A stretch of DNA of 64,000 bases from NCBI RefSeq assembly GCF_028816455.1, contig NZ_CP118246.1:992001-1056000 (forward strand), in the 5' to 3' direction. The stretch comes from Devosia algicola. GTDB lineage: Bacteria; Pseudomonadota; Alphaproteobacteria; Rhizobiales; Devosiaceae. The stretch's first letter is position 1. Every line of letters begins with the position of its first letter. The notes under the pieces are model-generated. The model saw only the letters and a list, made by a program, of their open reading frames with translations. It did no database searches and had not been told where the DNA came from. Positions 27,946 through 37,144 of the stretch are shown here, one piece after another. The position numbers and the translations under genes were made by a program.

Positions 27946-28871
27946 CGCTGTTCCGCTCTCTGCCCGAGCCGCAACAGTACGACTGATACCACCGCCATAA
28001 TTAGCAATAGTATCGTGGCCTGGGCCGAGGCATAGCCGAAACGCTGGAACTGGAAGGCGTTGAGATAGACCTGGGTCATGGCCACCTGAGTGGCGTTGAA
28101 CGGCCCGCCCTTGGTCATCACGAACACCAGATCGAACACCGAGAAGGCGCCAAGGGTGGCAATGATGGTGTTAGTGATGGTGTAACGCTTCATCAACGGC
28201 ACGGTGATGTAGACGAACCGCTGCCAGGCATTTGCGCCGTCGACAACTGCCGCTTCCTCGACGTCGCCAGGCAGTGCCTGCAGGCCGGCAAGATAGATGA
28301 TGACGTGGAAGCCGGTCCACTTCCAAATGTCGACAAAGATGATCGACCACATGGCGAAGCGCGGATCGCCGAGCCAGTCGGCGGCCAGTCCCTCGAGCCC
28401 GAGCGAACGCAGACCAACATTGATGGCACCATACTGATACTGCAACATAAAGCCCCAGACGGTGCCGATGGCGACGAACGAGATCACGACCGGGAGGAAA
28501 AACACCGCTCGAAAAAACGTGCGACCGAAAAAAGCCCCATTAAGGGCGAGTGCCAACGCAAAACTCAGCACGACCTTTCCGATCACTGAGGCAACGGCGT
28601 AATGCAGGTTGTGCCCGAGGGCGAACCAGAATTTCCGATCCGCCACCAGGTCCGAGTAGTTCTTGAGCGTTGCTACAAACGGCTTGCCAAGTTGATCGGG
28701 GCCAAAGCTCATCACGACCTGGATGAGCATCGGCAAATGCACAAATACGAAGAACAACAGCAGCCCCGGCATGATCCAAGGCAACGCCATGACCGCGTCC
28801 GGTAGACGACGCGGTGCCCTCGGAAGGGCACCGGCGCGCGCCCAGGCAGGACTTTGAGTAGAGCGTGACAT
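27942..28871 (-). CDS. Carbohydrate ABC transporter permease, MalF type (cassette 2)
   Basis: A 309-residue permease with membrane segments such as ALPWIMPGLLLFFVFVHLP and FFLPVVISFVAIGTVWGFML and the EAA loop DVEEAAVVDGANAWQRFVYI. The reading frame is intact. It follows the binding-protein gene by 25 bp and overlaps the MalG-type gene. It forms the channel of the LacI-controlled sugar transporter. Confidence 0.9.
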   Translation of the reverse strand: MSRSTQSPAWARAGALPRAPRRLPDAVMALPWIMPGLLLFFVFVHLPMLIQVVMSFGPDQLGKPFVATLKNYSDLVADRKFWFALGHNLHYAVASVIGKVVLSFALALALNGAFFGRTFFRAVFFLPVVISFVAIGTVWGFMLQYQYGAINVGLRSLGLEGLAADWLGDPRFAMWSIIFVDIWKWTGFHVIIYLAGLQALPGDVEEAAVVDGANAWQRFVYITVPLMKRYTITNTIIATLGAFSVFDLVFVMTKGGPFNATQVAMTQVYLNAFQFQRFGYASAQATILLLIMAVVSVVLLRLGQRAEQR

Positions 28872-28896
28872 GGTCCTCTCCTGAGCCTCTACCTGC

Positions 28897-30197
28897 CTAT
28901 TTCAGGAACGTGTAGCCGTTGCCGACGAGTTGATCGAGCGCCTGCTGCGCGCCCTCAGCAGCTTCGGCAGCCGAAGTCTGACCCGCTACGCAACTCTGGA
29001 TGCCTTCCTGGAAGGCTCGCGTCACCTCCGGTGGCCAGTTCCAGTCGAGATAGGTCACAAGGTTAGAGGAGAATTCGACCATCTTTTCGACGTTGCCACC
29101 GCCGAAAGAACTCACACCGGCGTTGACCGGCACGGTACCGTTGGCGAACTTTACTTCGGCACGGTTGGCTTCGTCGGAGGTCATCCAATCCAGATACGCC
29201 AGTGCTGCAGCACGGCGGTCGCCGTCACCCTTCGCGTTGACACCGACGATACCCGAAGGCCCACCCGGATATTGCGACTTAACGTCAGCTTCGACAAGCT
29301 TGGGCATCAGCATGACGTCGGGCTCGACCGCCGCCGGTTTGCTGGTGCCGAGCCTGGGCGATCAGGCTTTCGTGTTGCATCCAGAATGCAGCCCGTCCAG
29401 CCGAAAAATCCACCAGCGTTTGTGGCGTGTCTTGTGAGAATGAGGCCTGGGTGATGAGTTCGTCCTTGCCGAACTGAGCGAGCAATTCAAGCGCCTGCAC
29501 CACGTCGTCATCAGTGAACTTGGCGGTGCCGCTAAGGATTTCAGCCGTCCGTTCAACCGACTTGTTGCCGCTGGTCTGAGCAAAGACAGTGAAAAACCAC
29601 ACCGGCCACAGATAGATGTTCTTACCGGGATGGGTGAAGACCTTCAGCCCCTCGGCCTTAAGCTTGTCGCGGAGCGCCAGCATGTCATCATAGCTCGTCG
29701 GAATGTCGGCTCCGACCTTGCCGAGCACCTTGCGGTTAACGAACACCGGGAACCCGCTAACCGAACCAATGGGCAGGCCGTAGGTCTTGCCGTTGATCTG
29801 GCCGGTAGTGAGGGCACCGGAACGGAAGCGAGCGAGATCAATATCGCTGTCGTCGAGTGCCGCGAGGGTGCCATTGGTGGCGTAGCGCCGCAGGTCCTGG
29901 CCATTGAGGAGCATGATGTCGTTAGGCTGACCGGCGGCCTGCTGCGCCGTGAACAAAGATACATAGGTTTCCGACGGATAGTCAGTCTGCCTGATGGATA
30001 TCCCAGGGTTGGCCGCCTCGAACGCCATGCTCCGTGCGGCCCAAGCCTGGGCCGGCGGCTGACGGACGAGGCCGACGACGGCCAGGCTCGCCCGTGTAGG
30101 TTAAACTTTCGGCCATGGCCCCTTGTGGCATCGCCAGCATAGTGGCGGAGGCTGCGGTGCCGGCAAGGAAATGCCGTCTGGTCAGATTATGCGTCAT
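28897..30197 (-). CDS. Sugar-binding periplasmic protein (cassette 2), frameshifted twice
   Basis: About 432 residues after repair. The N-terminus MTHNLTRRHFLAGTAASATM resembles a Tat signal with twin arginine. The body has RQTDYPSETYVSLFTAQQAA, ALDDSDIDLARFRSGAL and GKTYGLPIGSVSGFPVFVN. The two breaks are AGGCTC at 30084-30089 (repair gives GELAVVGLVRQPPAQAWAA) and GAGCCT at 29350-29355 (repair gives IAQLGTSKPAAVEPDVMLMP). It is the first transporter gene after lacI. The ligand is unknown. Confidence 0.88.
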
Positions 30198-30268
30198 TTT
30201 CTCTCTCCCTCTTGCACGACATTACGTGCGCTTGGCCCTATCTGAGCCAGATTTGATGTTGGGCAGCC

Positions 30269-31282
30269 TTAGCGGGCAGGCCCAGTGGATTGGCGTGCGA
30301 TAAAGCTCGCAGCGAGTGTAACTACCTCGGGGGCAGTGCCCTCACGGGTGTCGGTGGTCGCAAGGCGCAGCGCCTCGCGCCCGAGGTCGTAGACCGGCTG
30401 CTTGATGGTGGTCAGGGCCGGCTGGAACACCTTGGCGAAAGCGATGTCGTCAAAACCGACCACCGACATATCGTCGGGGACGCTGAGCCCCATAGCAGTG
30501 AGAGCCGAGATAGCGCCAAACGCTGCTAGGTCGTTGGCGGCGATGATTGCGGTAGGGCGCTGCCGGCGTCTCATCAGGTCGCGCGTCGCGGCGGCGCCGA
30601 CGGCGATATCGAAATCGCCAGGCACAATCATCTCCTCCGCGAGTGGGTGACCAAATTCGGCGAACGCGGCGCGATAGGCGGCGACGCGCTCCGCTGTGAC
30701 TGACAGCCCTACCGGCGGGGAAATCAACGCCACCCGCCGGTGGCCGAGGTGCAGCAGGTGCATGACCGCCTCACGAATAGCGACGTCAGAGTCGACGACC
30801 GCCGATGCGATCGGCAGGTCCGCGCTAGCCTTACCGTTGAGCACGACCGACACCCCATCATTGGCGAATTGCCTGAGCCAGCGAACGACCTCTCCGTCAT
30901 CGAGCCAATCCCCGCTGATGCCCACAGAGCAAATCAGACCTGAGGCCTTGTTGGTCTTGATCAGCGCGAAATATTCGAGCAAGTGCCGAAGTTCGGAATC
31001 GGTGTTGCACAAAAACATTGAATAGCCGAGCGCCCGCGCCGCATCCTCTGCGCCTTTCACGAATTCCGGGAAATAGGGGTTAGTGATCGAAGGAATAATC
31101 ACTCCGATGGTCTTCGATTTCACGCCCCGCAATGTTCGCGCCTGCACATTGGGCTGGTATTCGAGGCGCGTTACGGCTTCACGCACTCGTTCCTGGGTGT
31201 GCAGCGAGATTCCAGGCTTGCCATTGACGACGGCCGAGACGGTTTGCACCGATACTCCAAGCGACTTGGCGATGTGCGCCAT
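30269..31282 (-). CDS. LacI-family transcriptional regulator
   Basis: A 337-residue repressor. The N-terminal helix-turn-helix and hinge are typical: IAKSLGVSVQTVSAVVNGKP, ISLHTQERVREAVTRLEYQP. The periplasmic-binding-protein-like effector domain follows, with IGVIIPSITNPYFPEFVKGA and DDMSVVGFDDIAFAKVF. I chose the ATG at 31282; a TTG at 31291 is also possible. Three tandem near-palindromic repeats lie 27 bp upstream, as expected for an autoregulated gene heading the sugar operon. Confidence 0.9.
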   Translation of the reverse strand: MAHIAKSLGVSVQTVSAVVNGKPGISLHTQERVREAVTRLEYQPNVQARTLRGVKSKTIGVIIPSITNPYFPEFVKGAEDAARALGYSMFLCNTDSELRHLLEYFALIKTNKASGLICSVGISGDWLDDGEVVRWLRQFANDGVSVVLNGKASADLPIASAVVDSDVAIREAVMHLLHLGHRRVALISPPVGLSVTAERVAAYRAAFAEFGHPLAEEMIVPGDFDIAVGAAATRDLMRRRQRPTAIIAANDLAAFGAISALTAMGLSVPDDMSVVGFDDIAFAKVFQPALTTIKQPVYDLGREALRLATTDTREGTAPEVVTLAASFIARQSTGPAR

Positions 31283-31308
31283 GGTGACCAAGCTAATTCA
31301 CCCAAATT

Positions 31309-31348
31309 ACATGAACCTTCACATGAAGCTTCACATGAACGTTCATGT
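31309..31348. promoter_or_regulatory. Three tandem 12-bp repeats with palindromic cores (probable LacI operator array)
   Basis: ACATGAACCTTC (31309-31320), ACATGAAGCTTC (31321-31332) and ACATGAACGTTC (31333-31344) follow each other without gaps. Repeat 3 plus ATGT makes the perfect 16-bp palindrome ACATGAACGTTCATGT (31333-31348), with the central CG usual for LacI operators. The array sits just upstream of lacI and the sugar operon. The first and second repeats vary only in the two central bases. Confidence 0.7.
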
Positions 31349-32088
31349 TGAGTCAATGGCGTTGCTCTTCGTCAGCACCCATGTCCCAGATTTGTGGCTG
31401 CAATTTAAGGACGGTCTGGGCGGCGGCGACACCGATGTCGATCTGTGCCGCGAGGAAGGCAGCTTCGGCGCCTGATTTTTGCCAAGTTGAATAAGTCTAC
31501 TTGGATGAAGCCACAGGCTATTGCCCGCATGGAACGACGCTCGCGTCGACACTGATATGAACGTGCCGAGCAAATGGGGCCAGGAAATCGGAAATCCAAC
31601 TTTGGATCAGAATGCGCCGCGCTTTCCAAGGGCTTGTTGGATCTGGAGCGCGAGCCCGAAGAACAGATTGTCGCCGCCAAGGCGCACCGCAACATGGTGC
31701 TTGGCTCAGCGGCCAGCAACAGAGGGTGATAGTAGATGGCCGACGCGCGCGCCGTACTCGATAGAACGCCGACAGACATTAGCATCTAGAGTGCCAACAT
31801 CAGCAAATTGACTGGCGGTGCAGCATGACCCGGCTCCCGAGAGCATATCGGGTTAGCTGATTCCATGAATTGCCACAGCTCATGCGCAATCTGACATTGA
31901 ACGTCAAGGGACTGGCAACAATGTGTATTGGCGGCGGCCAAGGCGTAGCAATGGGCATCGAGCGCTGAAACGCAACTGCTATTTGAGCGATATAAAGCGG
32001 TCCCGCTCACAGCACGGCTGACCAAGCGGACCGCCCCTTCTGAACAGTCCTGTAAGGAAAGACAATCGGGGATACGGCGGGATTTGGA
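31349..32088. other. Intergenic region, about 740 bp, with possible gene debris
   Basis: No intact gene is recognisable. Around 31600-31735 the plus strand gives a coding-like stretch containing ALSKGLLDLEREPEEQIVAA, then KAHRNMVLGSA and a stop, which may be debris of a lost gene that I cannot name. The rest shows only short open frames without family patterns. Confidence 0.35.
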
Positions 32089-33048
32089 CTAGCTAGTTCG
32101 GACTTGCCCATCGGCGATAAGCCATTGCACCGCTTCCTGCACGGCCTCGAGCGAGCCATAATGTGGGCGATAGTCAAGCAGCCGCCTTGCTTTGTCCATA
32201 GAACAGTTTGGGCTGCGCACAATATGGTCCCATGTGACGTTAGCGTCCGCCGTCTGCTGGGATTTGGACCATTCATCGAATGGTAAAAAATTCAGATCGG
32301 CGGATTTACCAAACCAGTTTGCTACGCCTTCGGCAAAACCTCTTAATGTGACTGCGCCCTCGGAAACGGCATGAAAACTCTCGCCAACCGACTGGCTGCG
32401 ATGGGCTAACACCGCGAGGCACAAACGGGCGATGTCATCGGCGTGGACGTGATGTACCGTCTCCATTCCGAAATTTGGCAGGGTGAGAGGTTCTCCTCGA
32501 GCCAACATCGAAAACACGTCGGGGTTGACGTTGCCCGCAGGATTTACCGGCAACCATCCGGTACCCACAATATGACCCGGATGGAGAACTGTCGCTGAAA
32601 TACGCTCCCTTTGGACGGCGTCATGCAGAAAAGTCTCTATCGCTCGCTTTTGGATACCATATTCGCCAAAGGGGTGCTTGGGTGCCTCTTCGCGGGTGGG
32701 CACAACGGTTGAGCGGCCGTGCGTCCAAATCGTTCCCACGTGAATAAAGTGACTTACGCGCCCTCTTAACGCCGCCACCAATTGTTTAGCGCTGGGCAGG
32801 GTGAAGCAGATCAAGTCGATAACGATGTCGCCGTTAAGCTCGGCAATTGTCGTACCAAACGTCCCCTCCGACTCAAATTTTTCACGATCCAGGGTGATCC
32901 GTTCAACGCTAGACCATGCCGCGTTGTCGCGATAAGGAGGACGCTTGCCTCGGCTAACGGCCACAACCTCGTAACCTGCCTCAACCAGGCGCGGTACCAG
33001 ATAAGTGCCTATGTGCCCTGTGGCGCCGACAACAATAGCTTTGGTCAT
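32089..33048 (-). CDS. NAD-dependent epimerase/dehydratase family protein
   Basis: A 319-residue extended short-chain dehydrogenase/reductase. The nucleotide-binding motif is VVGATGHIGTYLVPRL; the catalytic Tyr and Lys are in FGEYGIQKRAIE. Substrate-side segments include HPGHIVGTGWLPVNPAGNVN and HHVHADDIARL. It is flanked by long non-coding stretches, so it is probably a single-gene unit. A role in sugar metabolism fits the surroundings; the substrate is unknown. Confidence 0.85.
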   Translation of the reverse strand: MTKAIVVGATGHIGTYLVPRLVEAGYEVVAVSRGKRPPYRDNAAWSSVERITLDREKFESEGTFGTTIAELNGDIVIDLICFTLPSAKQLVAALRGRVSHFIHVGTIWTHGRSTVVPTREEAPKHPFGEYGIQKRAIETFLHDAVQRERISATVLHPGHIVGTGWLPVNPAGNVNPDVFSMLARGEPLTLPNFGMETVHHVHADDIARLCLAVLAHRSQSVGESFHAVSEGAVTLRGFAEGVANWFGKSADLNFLPFDEWSKSQQTADANVTWDHIVRSPNCSMDKARRLLDYRPHYGSLEAVQEAVQWLIADGQVRTS

Positions 33049-33452
33049 GATTACCGTCCCTTTTGGTCTTGATAGGTCGAATTGATCAAATGCCTGTCAG
33101 CAAACAAAAAACCAAGTCAGGCCAGCGTCAGTTGGAATAGGCGAATGGCGTTTAGTGTACCAAACACAGCTGTCAAAGGGTAGCAGGATCGAGCGTGGTG
33201 AAAACTGGGGCAGCATTGGTTTTTGGTCTTGAAATGCCCATTTCCTCGGCGTGTCGGAGTATGCGACATATCTCGCGTTGATCCATGGCGGTGAACGTTT
33301 CCTTCTCCCAAATCTGGCAGAAAATGGAATTGTCCCGTGAGCAACATCATATCGACAATCGCGTTCACACAGCCATCGTCGCTACCCATCGCCGACACGT
33401 TTCCATAGCGTCGCCAACTGCGGGTGCGCTCGGCAACCGCGCAACACCGTTT
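33049..33452. other. Intergenic region, about 400 bp
   Basis: No recognisable gene on either strand. It lies between the end of the GH172 gene and the start of the epimerase, both leftward, and so should hold the epimerase promoter. I see no strong hairpin. Confidence 0.4.
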
Positions 33453-34559
33453 CTAAATGATATCTAGAGCGTCGCGGTTGCCCAGCTGCGGGAAAGGAGC
33501 AGTTGGCAGCGTCTGGTACCAATAGGCCACGGACGCTATATCGTCCTGGAGCGGCAAATAGCGGCGATCCTTTTCGATCCGCCAGCCCAGCGCCTGAATC
33601 GTTACCCCGAGATCAGTCTCGAAGCGCACCGGATCCGCGATATGCCAGCGATAAAGCCCGAACCGCTGCTGGGCGTTGTAAAGTCCATCAGGTCGGATTA
33701 CCTGTGGCATACCCGCATAGGCAGTGCTGTATTCGGTGTAACCGCCAGTCTTGCGAGGGTCGATGCTGCCGGGATCAAAATTGTAGCCACCACAAAAATA
33801 ATCTTCCGTGCCGGTGCCGCAGATGGTGGGGAATGGATCATCCCCGTCTAGGAAGAACTTAATTTCGCCTTCACCCCACCAGCCATTGTTGTTGACACCC
33901 CAGGCCATGTAGGTGCCGACATAATGCCCCTGCCCGCTGACACCATCGAGAATGGTGTAGACCTCGCCGCCGGGCAACGGGTTGGAGCGCCGGAACTGAG
34001 CATGAAAATAGGCCGCGTCGGCAGGCACATCTGTCAGAGTGTAGTTGAACTGATAGTAAAGCGTGGCGGGTTCGCCATCGCGGTTTTCCAAGGTGATATG
34101 GCACCGCTCGCGGAACGGCATTTCCCAGTAGCAGTTAAAGGCCCGCCCCGGATTGACGCATACTGGCAGCGAATTGACATGGGCATAAATACCCCAACCA
34201 TTTGCAAAGAAATCGCCAAGCGGCACCTCAACCGAGGGGTGTTCTTGCTCGTCCCAGTATATGCGCAAGATCAAGCTGCGCCATTTCTGAGAATTGGTCA
34301 CCATCCACAGCTGCTGGATGGCCCCCGGGCCGGCGATGTCGGCCAGAATGCGGGTCTCGCCCGCTGCAATGTCAATGGAGGGAGAGACCTTCCACCCCTG
34401 CCCCAGTTCGCGCGCATGAATGGCACCAGTGCCCTCGGTAGCCATGCCACCAAGACCCTTTTCACCGGTGAAATTTTCAGGGCTTATCGAGCGCGTTCGG
34501 GCGTGCGACAGCAGCGAAAGCGTCCCCATATCCATACCAAGGCCAGAAAACGGCGTCAT
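33453..34559 (-). CDS. GH172-family glycoside hydrolase (DUF2961)
   Basis: A protein of about 368 residues with the DUF2961 pattern: TRSISPENFTGEKGLGG near the start, GPGAIQQLWMVTNSQKWRSL, RIYWDEQEHPSVEVPLGDFF and GWWGEGEIKFFLDGDDPFP. The highly conserved GTGTEDYFCGGYNFDPG segment, near the centre of family active sites, follows. GH172 enzymes act on alpha-D-fructofuranosyl, difructose anhydride or arabinofuranosyl linkages. I chose 34559 because longer starts run into the binding-protein gene. There is no signal peptide, so it should act in the cytoplasm on an imported small glycoside. Confidence 0.82.
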   Translation of the reverse strand: MTPFSGLGMDMGTLSLLSHARTRSISPENFTGEKGLGGMATEGTGAIHARELGQGWKVSPSIDIAAGETRILADIAGPGAIQQLWMVTNSQKWRSLILRIYWDEQEHPSVEVPLGDFFANGWGIYAHVNSLPVCVNPGRAFNCYWEMPFRERCHITLENRDGEPATLYYQFNYTLTDVPADAAYFHAQFRRSNPLPGGEVYTILDGVSGQGHYVGTYMAWGVNNNGWWGEGEIKFFLDGDDPFPTICGTGTEDYFCGGYNFDPGSIDPRKTGGYTEYSTAYAGMPQVIRPDGLYNAQQRFGLYRWHIADPVRFETDLGVTIQALGWRIEKDRRYLPLQDDIASVAYWYQTLPTAPFPQLGNRDALDII

Positions 34560-34627
34560 GGGAATCCATCCATTCGTAAGGTCAAGGCCCGCCGTATCAC
34601 GGCAGGCCACAAAGATTTGACAGTTGG

Positions 34628-35417
34628 CTACCAGACGGCGTTGAGCGTTGGTGGCGTGGTGCCCCACCACCTCGTGTAGTATTCATTATAGGTACCCGAG
34701 GACACAAATGTCGACGCAAACAGGTCCATCCAGCGCAGGAAGCTGGGGTTGTCCTTGCGCACGCCGATGGTGATCGGATCGGACGAGTAGGTATCGGGCA
34801 GGCTCATCATCTGGTCCGCGTAGGTCTTGGCAATCCAGTCGATTCCAAGACTATCCTCGACATAGGCGTCCGCCTTTTTTTGCCTCATGATCAGGATCGC
34901 GTCGCCGGGGCTCTCGATATAGACGAGACTCGGCGTCAGGCGCACGAAGCTTTACCATGGCTTCACCGGTCGTGCCGCGACCAACGACAACCTTTTTGCC
35001 TGCGAGGCTGTCGAAGCCGGTTATGTCACCATCTTTTTGAACCAGAATGCGAATGCCGGTGCGCAAATAGGGGAAGGAGAAGTCCACTGACTTGGCCCGC
35101 TCCGTCGTGGCGGTGATATTGCAAATAATGACGTCGATCTTGTTGGCAAGCAACATTGGAATGCGCGTTGAGCCGGTCACTTCGACGATTTCAAGTTCGA
35201 CGCCAAGCTTTTCAGCCAACAATGTGGCAACATCCACGTCATAGCCGACGGGCAGGTTCTGTGCATCGCGGAAGCCCGCCGGTTCGGACGTCAGGCATAC
35301 GCCGGCGCGCACCTTGCCGGCGTCGATGATGGACTGCAGGTCGTCGGCGTGTGCTGCAGTCGCAGTGGCCGCAAACAGGCCAATACCCACCAGCGCTGTT
35401 TTGATCCAGGTTTTCAT
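34628..35417 (-). CDS. Polar amino-acid ABC transporter binding protein (family 3), frameshifted once
   Basis: About 262 residues with a signal peptide (MKTWIKTALVGIGLFAATAT to AAHA). Family 3 landmarks are VRAGVCLTSEPAGFRDAQNL, PVGYDVDVATLLAEKLGVEL and DSLAGKKVVVGRGTTGEAMV. The frame breaks at GAGACTC on the plus strand (34925-34931); changing it to GAGCTC restores DAELVYIESPGDAILIMRQK and the end at 34628. It serves the permeases and ATPase upstream in the same leftward operon. Confidence 0.88.
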
Positions 35418-35486
35418 TCGTCTCTCCTCCTAAGTGCACCAAACCGGTGCGGTTGCGTTCCATCGCAGCGTCAGGCTGGCGATTTC

Positions 35487-36410
35487 CTAGACATCCAGAT
35501 GTATGGCCACACGCCTCTCGGGGTGTGTCATGCCATCCTCCCAAACCCAGTATTCGACCCCTTTTGCCTCACCGAACGAGGCGACCCGATGCGCGCCTTT
35601 GGCATCGATCGCGTGAATGGCTACCCCCCGCAGCAGGCCGCCACGCAGGCGTTTCAAGTCGCGACCGGCCTCATACAATGCATCTTCCAGCGTCAGCCCC
35701 ATTTTGAGATAGAGCACTACCGAACGAGAGGTGGCGGCGCGGATGGTCATTTCGCCGGTATGAGTGCAGGCGCAGGCGCCATAGGCGCCGTCGGCATAGC
35801 TTCCCGCGCCGATGATCGGGCTGTCGCCAAGGCGTCCAGGATACTTCCAGGCCCAGCCTGAGGTGCTGACAGCGCTCGCCATATCACCAGCACCATCGAT
35901 GGCGAGGAACACGGTTGTGTCCTTCTGATATTCCGGATCGGTGGCCCGTTGGCACAGCGCGGTCAAGGCAATGTCGGGAAATGCTTGACGCTCTCTGGGC
36001 GACAGCCACTCTTTGAGACCACGTTGCCACGTGTCACGGCTAGCCTCGGAGAGGTTTTCAGCCGTTTCTGCCCCGATTTCGCTAGCGAACCTTGCTGCCC
36101 CGACACCTACCAGAATTTCGTGCGGCAGACGCTCCATGACCGCGCGTGCCACCGACACCGGATTCTTGAAGCCGATAAGTCCGCCGATAGCACCAGAGCG
36201 TAACGTCGCACCATCCATGACGGCGGCATCCAGTTCGACCTGTCCTAGAATATTTGGCCAGGAATTATAGCCGACGCTGCGAATGGAGGGGTCGTCTTCG
36301 ACCATCCGGACCCCGGCCTCAACTGCGTCAAGTGCGCCAACTCCCGCCGCCAGGTCGCGCGCTGTGGTGTCAATACCGACACCGCCTTCATGGTTGGTTA
36401 ACACGATCAT
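35487..36410 (-). CDS. Glycosylasparaginase / isoaspartyl peptidase-type Ntn hydrolase
   Basis: A 307-residue protein of the N4-(beta-N-acetylglucosaminyl)-L-asparaginase family, which self-cleaves to expose a Thr nucleophile. The expected site is KDTTVFLAIDGAGDM (Asp-Thr). Downstream are STSGWAWKYPGRLGDSPIIG and AGSYADGAYGACACTHTGEM, characteristic of aspartylglucosaminidases. No signal peptide is seen, so it acts in the cytoplasm. It starts 1 base after the ATPase stop. Within this operon it probably splits an imported sugar-asparagine conjugate into aspartate and an aminosugar. Confidence 0.85.
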   Translation of the reverse strand: MIVLTNHEGGVGIDTTARDLAAGVGALDAVEAGVRMVEDDPSIRSVGYNSWPNILGQVELDAAVMDGATLRSGAIGGLIGFKNPVSVARAVMERLPHEILVGVGAARFASEIGAETAENLSEASRDTWQRGLKEWLSPRERQAFPDIALTALCQRATDPEYQKDTTVFLAIDGAGDMASAVSTSGWAWKYPGRLGDSPIIGAGSYADGAYGACACTHTGEMTIRAATSRSVVLYLKMGLTLEDALYEAGRDLKRLRGGLLRGVAIHAIDAKGAHRVASFGEAKGVEYWVWEDGMTHPERRVAIHLDV

Positions 36411-36411
36411 C

Positions 36412-37135
36412 TCAGTGTTTCATCTTATCGACGAAGCGGCTGATGCGCTCTTCGCTCTGGTGGTTGAAAAACGTTTCAGCGTCGCTATGGGCGACCAGTT
36501 TGCCGCCCTCCATAAATGCCACTTTGTCGGCGATGCGACGGGCAAACTCGATTTCGTGGGTTACCAGGATCAGGGTGGTCCCGGTGCCAGCCAATTCCTC
36601 GATGACGCGCAGCACTTCGGCTGTCATCTCTGGATCAATCGCGGATGTGACCTCATCGAGCAGCAGATGCTGCGGGTTCATCGCCAACGCCCGGCAGATT
36701 CCAACCCTTTGCTGTTCACCGCCGGACAGTTCGGCAGGATGACGATCGCCCTTGCTGGCCAGTCCCACCATATCGAGCAGACCACGAGCCTGCGCCTCGA
36801 CGTCGGCCTTGTTTTTCCGCAATACCTTGATCGGTGCGAGCGTGATATTCTGCAACGCTGTCAGGTGAGGGTAGAGGTTGAAGTGCTGAAACACCATAGA
36901 GGTTTGTTTCTGAATATCGAGCATAGCCCGCTTTTCGCGCACCGATTTGCCATTGACCACAATATCGCCGCCCGAAATCGCTTCGAGGCAATTGATGCAG
37001 CGGATTAGGGTCGATTTTCCGGCCCCGCTCGGCCCAAGAATAGCGGTTACCTCGCCATCGGCGAAGTGCATGGAAACGTTGCTGAGCACCTGCAGCGAAC
37101 CGTAGTGCTTATCGACATTGGAGAGGCTCTATCAT
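36412..37135 (-). CDS. Polar amino-acid ABC transporter ATP-binding protein, frameshifted once
   Basis: About 240 residues. Walker A is GPSGAGKSTLIRCIN, the signature is AELSGGEQQRVGICRAL, Walker B is HLLLDEVTSAIDPE and the switch His is in ILVTHEIEFARR. The Met at 37135 is in a different frame. AGGCTC at 37124-37129 contains one extra base, and correcting it gives MIELSNVDKHYGSLQVLSNV, a proper start. The gene lies between the permease genes and the Ntn hydrolase. Confidence 0.88.
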
Positions 37136-37144
37136 CGAATGTCC

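Noticed and set aside
31309-31348. Short tandem repeats considered as a CRISPR fragment
   Set aside because: The 12-bp units are adjacent without spacers and contain operator-like palindromes next to a lacI gene.
34560-34670. Longer N-terminus of the GH172 protein
   Set aside because: It overlaps the C-terminus of the binding-protein gene and adds no family sequence.
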